From Branchiostoma floridae (taxonomy: Eukaryota > Chordata > Leptocardii > Amphioxiformes > Branchiostomatidae), in assembly GCF_000003815.2 (NCBI RefSeq), contig NC_049984.1, positions 15,814,360-15,878,359 of the forward strand: a stretch of DNA of 64,000 nucleotides. Reading direction: 5' to 3'. Below are positions 58,070-64,000 of this stretch, piece after piece; position 1 is the first letter of the stretch, and every line of letters begins with the position of its first letter. A program made the position numbers and the translations under genes. The notes beneath the pieces are model-generated. The model was not told the DNA's origin. It was given only the letters and a program-made list of their open reading frames with translations, and ran no database searches.

Positions 58070-60035
58070 TTAAGATTACAAAGATTACCAAGTTTTGTAG
58101 CTTTAGCAAAAGTCGTGCAGGAGTTATGCAACATAAAAACGCTCCACAGTTTGAATAGGTGGTTCTTGATGATAAAGATTGAAGAAGCATTGTTTGTTAT
58201 CGGCTGCATTAGGCTGATTCTTTGCGAGCAAGACTAGCTTTTCAGTGAAAGTTAGGTTTAAAAAAAATGACACAAAGATGTAACCTCAATTGAATTCTTT
58301 GTATTGCTTGTATGTAAGGGGGGGGGGTAAAAACATTGTATTTTTGACACATTTTTCAATATCACAAATCATGCCTAATCAGTTTACAGATTAAGTTGGT
58401 TTATAACATAAATATTTTGAAGAAATATTTTGTTACCATATAATTTATTATCAATCAATAGTTCGCTTGCATCAGTTGATGCGTGGCGGCTACAGACAGT
58501 TCGGACAGTTCTCGCCACGTTGTTCTGCACTGTGCATAGATAGTTCAGTAGGATCCCAAATGATTAAGGCTTCTCAAATCATAATTGAAAAATATAATTG
58601 ATATTTTACCAAATAATTTTACCATATGCACTTTACTTTCAAAAATCCAATAAACAAGATGATCATTGTATCAGACAATCATTGCAATTGTATCAGTCAA
58701 CTCTTAAGCCGCTTCCTCCAAATGATGTAAAACAATTGAATATGAAATTTCGTAACTTGTAATGACTTCAAATCTGAAATTAAAAAGCCCGCTGCAATAC
58801 CTTAGTAACAGCCGCTACACACCTAGAAATACAACGTATAATAAAGATCCACTCACAGCTTCTCGAGGTAAATGCTATTGTCCTACATACAATTTAAAAA
58901 CGCCTTGACTTAAATGAAAACACGGTCGTCTTGGCAAAGGTAAACAATACATAAAATAAATAAATAAAACTCTTCAGGAACATGTCTTACCACTAAAACT
59001 GATTAGGAATACAAATGGTCCCCAAAAGTTAGTAATACAAATTGTCACCAACTGATTCAAAACAAAAGTGTGTAATTTACTGACAAAAACTCTAATACGA
59101 TACAAAATACAATACACACTTTCATCTATTTTCTGTAGCAAGATTTATATTTTATTGTTGAGCATTAAATCCAAGTCTCGGACCTTGTCTCGTGTTCTCG
59201 CAGATGTTTTCAAGTGTCAATAATGAACCTTTTCAAAAACATTACAGAAAGCTGTGTTTAAAATCTAAAAGGAAAATTTAAAATCTTGCACACCACAGGA
59301 CTACAGATGAACTTTAAATTTAAATTACTTCATACAATTGAATTATTAAAACTAGTTGTAAACATAACAATCTTCCTTTTTGCTTTACACCATCGTAACG
59401 TACAAAGGTACTTAATTTTTATTCATTCAGGCCTCATGAAAAGTGCAACCCTCGCAGCGACTTGAAATGGGCTCTAGTTTACAATGATGTTTAACGAGGC
59501 AACTAATGTATATGTCTTCTACAATGTTCTTGAACAAATAAGTGGAAACAATTGAATCAATTTTCAAATAGATATCAGTATTAATCAAGTATACATTTCG
59601 GTTTATCTGCTAAACTCACTTAGACTTCTAAGCCAGAAAACAACACATTCAGATTTCTCTACCGCAAAAAAAGACATTTTTCAACCGTTGAAGTATTTTT
59701 TCTTTTAAAACTAATTTTTTTTTATTTCATCTTTGCAAAACGGAAAAAATACAGCATATGACATTTTATGATTTAGAACATTTAGATGAGTTCAATAATG
59801 GAAACACTCATGTATTTTATCTTTTTGTTGTCCTTGGTTCTCTAACCATTTTAGACGTTTCCATGTAAGAGATTCTAATGTAACTTCCATCAACATTCAT
59901 TTATCTTTATACTTTTTATTATTTCTTTTTTTCGTGATCTTGTATGTCTCATAATACATAACACTAAAATTAAAAAAAAATTAAAAATCTTTCTTTACAT
60001 TTCTAATTTAGACTAATTCCTTGATTCCGATTACA
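58070..60035. other. intron or intergenic, no gene seen
   Basis: Very AT-rich. Frames on both strands at 57870-58237 overlap the element end and have no domain. Confidence 0.4.
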
Positions 60036-60039
60036 AAGT

Positions 60040-61000
60040 TTTGTGAGGTCTCCCTACTTAGAATAAATAAGTAAACAATACTTTCTGCTGATCCAAGAGA
60101 AATGCATCTAATTTAAAATATTGCTTTAAAAATTCACCAACTCTCACCTCAGCCTAATTTCAACGTTAGTATTTGTCTTCTACAAAGATGTTTTAGATCA
60201 TGAAAAGCTATTTAAGTCCTTCATGCACCAAATAGTGCATCGGGCGGTGTCCATGTCAGTTTCTGTAGCCCCTAGCCTCACTGCTTTGTGCAATCACAAC
60301 AACAGAACGATAGTCCAATAGTGCAACAAAGGCCTGTCACCACCAGACATAGATTCAAGATTCAAGATGAATTAAAAAAAAATAGTCCAAACTTCTAACT
60401 TGATTCATCGAGAAAAACCTACTTGTTTTCTTTACTATGTGTTAGCATTTAACAATTGCCTTTGGTACCACCAGGTATACATTTAAGTTTCAAGAAGTGG
60501 TCCACTAACGTCCAATGGAGTGGACTGCTTTATCGAGACAAACTATTATCTTAAGCACCAAATTTAAAAGTCAACTTAGACCTACTTCATCATCAGGTAT
60601 CCATCAAAGATACATGGAACGTCCACAAAGATTCAACTACTTTCCTTCTTCATCAAGAAAAAAACTATTCTTTCCTAAATATTGAAGGCAACAGTGGTCT
60701 TCGCTATTACGGAACAAATAAGTCTACTAAGTTTTAGTCCAATCTAATTGGTTCTTTGATCTAGGTTAAGATGTACTTTTACCGTGTCAGTTCTTCTTCG
60801 GACGTTTGCAAACGAAAGGATACTGATCGCAGCATGGTCCATCGTTCCACTCTCCTCTTTTCCTTTTCACAAGCCAACTTTTGTTTAACTGTTGAAAAGT
60901 GAACATCAATCAAAAGAATATGAGTGTTGTTATCACTTTAATGTGATTGCTAATATCTATAGTATATTTTATATCTAGTTTAGTTTCTTATAAAACTACT
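60040..61000 (-). repeat. segmental duplication, copy 2 (partner at 51650-53000)
   Basis: Same block order as the partner ~8.0-8.4 kb to the left: GTGAGGTCTCCCTACT, AAATAGTGCATCGGGCGGTG and ACGTTTGCAAACGAAAGGAT. Divergence is substantial, with many indels. Confidence 0.7.
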
Positions 61001-61814
61001 TTATTTTTAAATTTAGTTCCTGATTTCGAATTCTGTTTTTCCATACTCTATTCTAGTTTTTTTTTCAAATTCTATTCTAGTCTGCATTATTGTTACAGTA
61101 CTAATTCATCATAAAATTGTATTTGCTGAAAATAAAAGTTGTCTGTAAAGAAAATAATCAGTATCTGAAAATTTTCGCGATTTACATATGGTCCAACCAC
61201 AAATACAAATTGTCTCCTGTTGCTGGTGTGCTGGTTTTGTAAAAAAAAATATGGTTCTTATTATGTCATTTTGGCTTCAAAATATGCTTGGTAAAGTGAA
61301 AGGTTCTTTACGTTTATTGTCTTTGTGTTTCGAACTACAATTAAGATTATAGTAGGATGTGCTACTACCTCATTTTTTAGTGAACAAACCCAGTTTACAT
61401 TGTTGTGAATTCAGCATTACCGTTTTCCTTATAGGGCCAAACTCTGGTCATTCTGACGGCATTTCGGCTCATTCTGCTTCTCTACTGAAGCGGCATTTAT
61501 TAGCAGTCAATCAATGCATTTTTTACTGCTAGAAGCTGTGATTCTACTTAACGCTAGTTCACCTTAACTCGCGAGTTCACCTTTATCCGTTGTATCTAAC
61601 ACCAGTGTATTTCGGGACAGCAAGTCGACTGATGGTGGTCTCAAATTACATTACCTTTAAAAAAAAGCAATTTGAAACCAGCGTCCATCTACGTGATAAT
61701 TCTGAATATTCTGTTTTTAGGTAGAACGGATATATGTTACCCTGCGAATAAACGTGAAATAGCGTTAGAACTAATATATCAGATTGACAAAAGTGCAAAC
61801 AGCTAAACACAAAC

Positions 61815-61966
61815 CTTGGTGTGCATTGCCACACACTTTTCCGTTAGGAACCCGATCCCCGGTTGCCCCGGAGCCCATTTCCTGAAGGAATATGGTGACC
61901 CATCCGTCCATTTGAATCCAAAACCGTTACGTTTCAACCCAATCCAGACATAGTTTTCTCTCAGAG
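61815..61966 (-). CDS. CTLD second-half exon, copy 2
   Basis: 152 bases, acceptor TATATTGTAG, donor AAG|GTTTGT, phase 1 to 0. It encodes ALRENYVWIGLKRNG, then FKWTDGSPYSFRKWAPGQPG and EKCVAMHTK. It is paralogous to 53769-53929, which has three extra codons. Confidence 0.88.
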
Positions 61967-63653
61967 CTACAATATAAAAAGAGGAAAACACATTTTAATG
62001 TACAGTATTTGTTCTCGTGCTGTGCATCTGTATATGTCTGTGCGTTTCTGCATACATGTGCGTGTTCATGCGTTTGACGTATGAGCACATAATGTCTATG
62101 TCTGCAGGTATAACCACACACACACACATACACACACGTGGGGGCTTGTATGTGTATGTACGTGTTTGTGATGAGATGGGTGTTACTGAGCGGATGTACA
62201 CACATGAGATATGACAAAAAAATACATATTAGATTTTATGACCGATGTATATTCTATGACCAATTCTCCAAGCAAGAGACTCTAACCCGTGCGACCTCTA
62301 CAAGCCTATCGAAACAAAACCTCTGCTTTGAGATGTGTGTAACCCACCTGTAGAGATGAAGTCTTCCATGAACTTGGCTTCCTGTGACGTCAGAATGGAA
62401 GCGAGGTTTGCACCCGAGCGTTTGCACATTGTGTCTGCTTTATTCCAGCTGACCCTTTTCTTCATCAGCTTGTAGTAGTGGCTGTTATGTTCAGTCCATC
62501 CAGAGATTGGATTGGCTGTAAACAAGAAAAGAAAAACTGCGGCATTAGATAAAGGTGTTTGACACGGGTTTCTTTATACACGTGGTTTTATGTAGTACTC
62601 AGTAAGTCAGTAAACATTTCCACAAAATACATGTTACGTGCATTTGAGTCGTCAAATGGAAAATACTGTAAATATAGCTTTTCCTCATTATGTATACAAG
62701 TTAATTTCAATTTTACACTTCATTATGTACATCTCTGCCACAGATACCTGCATACTAAATATCATGGAAATCCATCAGTCCTGTATCCCTTGATATTTGG
62801 CCTTCAAATAAGAATGAAACCATCTCAAAAATGGTCTAACACAATCAATCCTTCAACAATTAACAACCCTATTCAGACGGGGGGGGGGGGGTGCTGGTCT
62901 TTTGAGGGCTAGGACAACTTTCATGTCGTATAACGCCCGAACGGCCTGAAAGTTCGTTCGTTTCCTAAAATTTACACCAATTCACGTCTGTATTATGATA
63001 GAAATATTCTTGTCACCAGATGTATTATCCATAGGCTAGAAACAAGTGCAGTGAGATACCACCTATAGTGGCCACCTGTCTATAGTGGCCATATTTCTCC
63101 AGTCCCTTGAGTGGCCGCTATACACAGGTTTGACTGTAGTTTGCTCATGGTCAATTGATCAACATTTTCTCCATAGTGGCCACCTGTCTATAGTGGCCAT
63201 ATTTCTCCAGTCCCTTGGGTGGCCGCTATAGACACGTTTGACTGTACATGTGCTTAAAAGCAATTGTAGTCATTTTACATCCCAAGATATTTGGGCAATA
63301 TTACAAAATAGTACCGTCATCACCTTGTTGACAGTTCTGTCCAGTCCATCCACGTGGGCAGGTACACTTGTATCCGCCAACTTTGTTTACACAGCGTCCA
63401 TGTTCACAGCGGTTCCTGATACACTCATTTATGTCTGTGGAAAAACGACAACGGAATGGCTTGTAAGTGCGTTTAAAATCAATTGAAGTCATTTCACATT
63501 CCAAGATATGTGTACGATATTGCAAAATAGTAAAGTCATAACCTTGCTGACAGTTCTGTCCAGTCCATCCAGGTGAGCAGGTACACTTGTATCCGCCGTC
63601 TTTGTTCACACAGCTTCCATGCTGGCACGGATTCGTGGAACACTCATCAAGAT
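61815..63653 (-). CDS. EGF / C-type-lectin-domain protein (3' exons; 5' end beyond the window)
   Basis: Four minus-strand exons join in phase: EGF at 63653-63543, EGF at 63434-63324, CTLD first half at 62515-62348 and CTLD second half at 61966-61815. The EGFs are six-cysteine, calcium-binding type (DLDEC and DINEC openings, C-x-N-x4-Y-x-C hydroxylation consensus). The CTLD has SWNKADTMC, ANLASI, YVWIGL, WTDGS, WAPGQPG and EKC. The product should be secreted or a membrane ectodomain acting in adhesion or recognition. The EPN/QPD sugar triplet reads QPG, so classical Ca-dependent sugar binding is doubtful. The exon for the end of the CTLD is not intact nearby (61370-61560 has a stop and an insertion). 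The gene may use a more distant last exon or be decaying. The start, signal peptide and upstream domains lie outside the window. Confidence 0.85.
62348..62515 (-). CDS. CTLD first-half exon
   Basis: 168 bases, acceptor CTTGTTTACAG, donor ACAG|GTGGGT, phase 1 to 1. It encodes NPISGWTEHNSHYYKLM, SWNKADTMCKRSGANLASI and EAKFMEDFIST. The CP.GW and CY cysteines of long-form CTLDs are replaced (NPISGW, YY), while the helix cysteine (TMC) is present. Confidence 0.88.
63060..63247 (+). repeat. ~118-base tandem duplication
   Basis: AGTGGCCACCTGTCTATAGT, GGCCATATTTCTCCAGTCCC and GGCCGCTATAGACACGTTTG recur near 63069 and 63176. It lies in the intron between the second EGF exon and the first CTLD exon. 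Confidence 0.88.
63324..63434 (-). CDS. calcium-binding EGF-like exon 2
   Basis: 111 bases, acceptor TTTTTCCACAG, donor CAAG|GTGATG, phase 1 to 1, a complete symmetrical EGF module. DINECIRNRCEHGRCVNK continues to GGYKCTCPRGWTGQNCQQ with six cysteines. Confidence 0.93.
63543..63653 (-). CDS. calcium-binding EGF-like exon 1 (in window)
   Basis: 111 bases, acceptor TTGTTCATAG, donor CAAG|GTTATG, phase 1 to 1. DLDECSTNPCQHGSCVNK continues to GGYKCTCSPGWTGQNCQQ. It is similar to the next EGF exon, and the sequence after its donor is similar too, so the two arose by a 219-base tandem duplication. Confidence 0.93.
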
Positions 63654-63659
63654 CTATGA

Positions 63660-64000
63660 ACAAAATAGTATTTTTGCCTTGCCGCGCCAGCGGCATGGCC
63701 TTGTGGCCACTATTTTCTTGGTTGGATGGTTGGATGGATGGATCAATGGTTCAAACAATGTTAACCCAGCCCTTCCAAAGGCCCTTCCAAAGCCCCTTCC
63801 CAGTTCTCTTTCTCGTGGACAAACTTACGGCTTAGGCGACCAACAGTACATCCCCGTCAAGCTTTATACCTCCCCTTTACGCATTTGATAACAGTTGTGG
63901 TCGGTACTGAAAGCCTCTTAAATCTGGTTACATCGAATGAATGAAGCGTTCGTATATGGTGATATTTCAGATCCATTGGAGTAAAATATAATCAAGTGAA
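63660..64000. other. intron or upstream of the EGF/CTLD gene
   Basis: Contains GGATGGTTGGATGGATGG (63723) and a short CCCTTCCAAAG duplication (63770-63792). No further EGF exon is visible before the edge. Confidence 0.4.

Overview
The window looks like a eukaryotic, intron-containing nuclear genome of a marine deuterostome, most likely a lancelet (Branchiostoma). This rests on an animal-type microsomal epoxide hydrolase split by GT-AG introns, an EGF plus C-type-lectin gene made of symmetrical exons, tRNA-derived SINEs, RTE-like LINE debris, many MITE-like hairpins and many tandem arrays. The species assignment is inference. The DNA is AT-rich by eye, gene-poor and repeat-dominated. One run of exactly 100 N (20836-20935) marks an assembly gap of unknown size.

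Layout. 0-9 kb: a Harbinger-like MITE with TTA duplications, decayed SINEs, a ~640-bp tandem array, and a 1.5-kb element with a central ~162-bp repeat array, a (GAAA)n tract and a palindromic 3' end, organised like non-autonomous Helentron/HINE elements. 9.8-10.5 kb: a broken LINE reverse transcriptase tail. 11.2-11.8 kb: a (TCAC)-rich minisatellite. 15-16.3 kb: another tandem array. 18.5-20.4 kb: a ~115-bp satellite with higher-order structure. 20.7-21.8 kb: an inverted repeat that contains the assembly gap. 22.7-23.5 kb: a ~140-bp satellite. 23.7-27.1 kb (+): three exons that join in frame into a small coiled-coil protein with a basic tail, unidentified. 32.7-40.06 kb: a 7.4-kb foldback-type element with inverted arms of ~2.1 kb, each built of 121-bp and 75-bp tandem units around a ~3.1-kb core without a recognisable transposase.

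40.5-45.8 kb (+): a complete microsomal epoxide hydrolase (EPHX1-type) gene with seven coding exons. The predicted protein is 463 aa and carries every known catalytic residue. Its introns hold several MITE-like hairpins and one intron ends in four tandem acceptor-like motifs. 46.7-49.6 kb: further tandem duplications and a GT microsatellite. 51.6-64 kb (-): the 3' part of an EGF/C-type-lectin gene whose 5' end lies beyond the right edge. Two calcium-binding EGF exons and two CTLD exons are intact. A second copy of the central CTLD exon lies ~8 kb downstream inside a larger segmental duplication, in matching splice phase.

The two recognised genes are unrelated in function: xenobiotic/epoxide detoxification at the endoplasmic reticulum, and an extracellular adhesion or recognition protein. 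Nothing suggests joint regulation. Nearly all other open reading frames are chance or repeat-driven.
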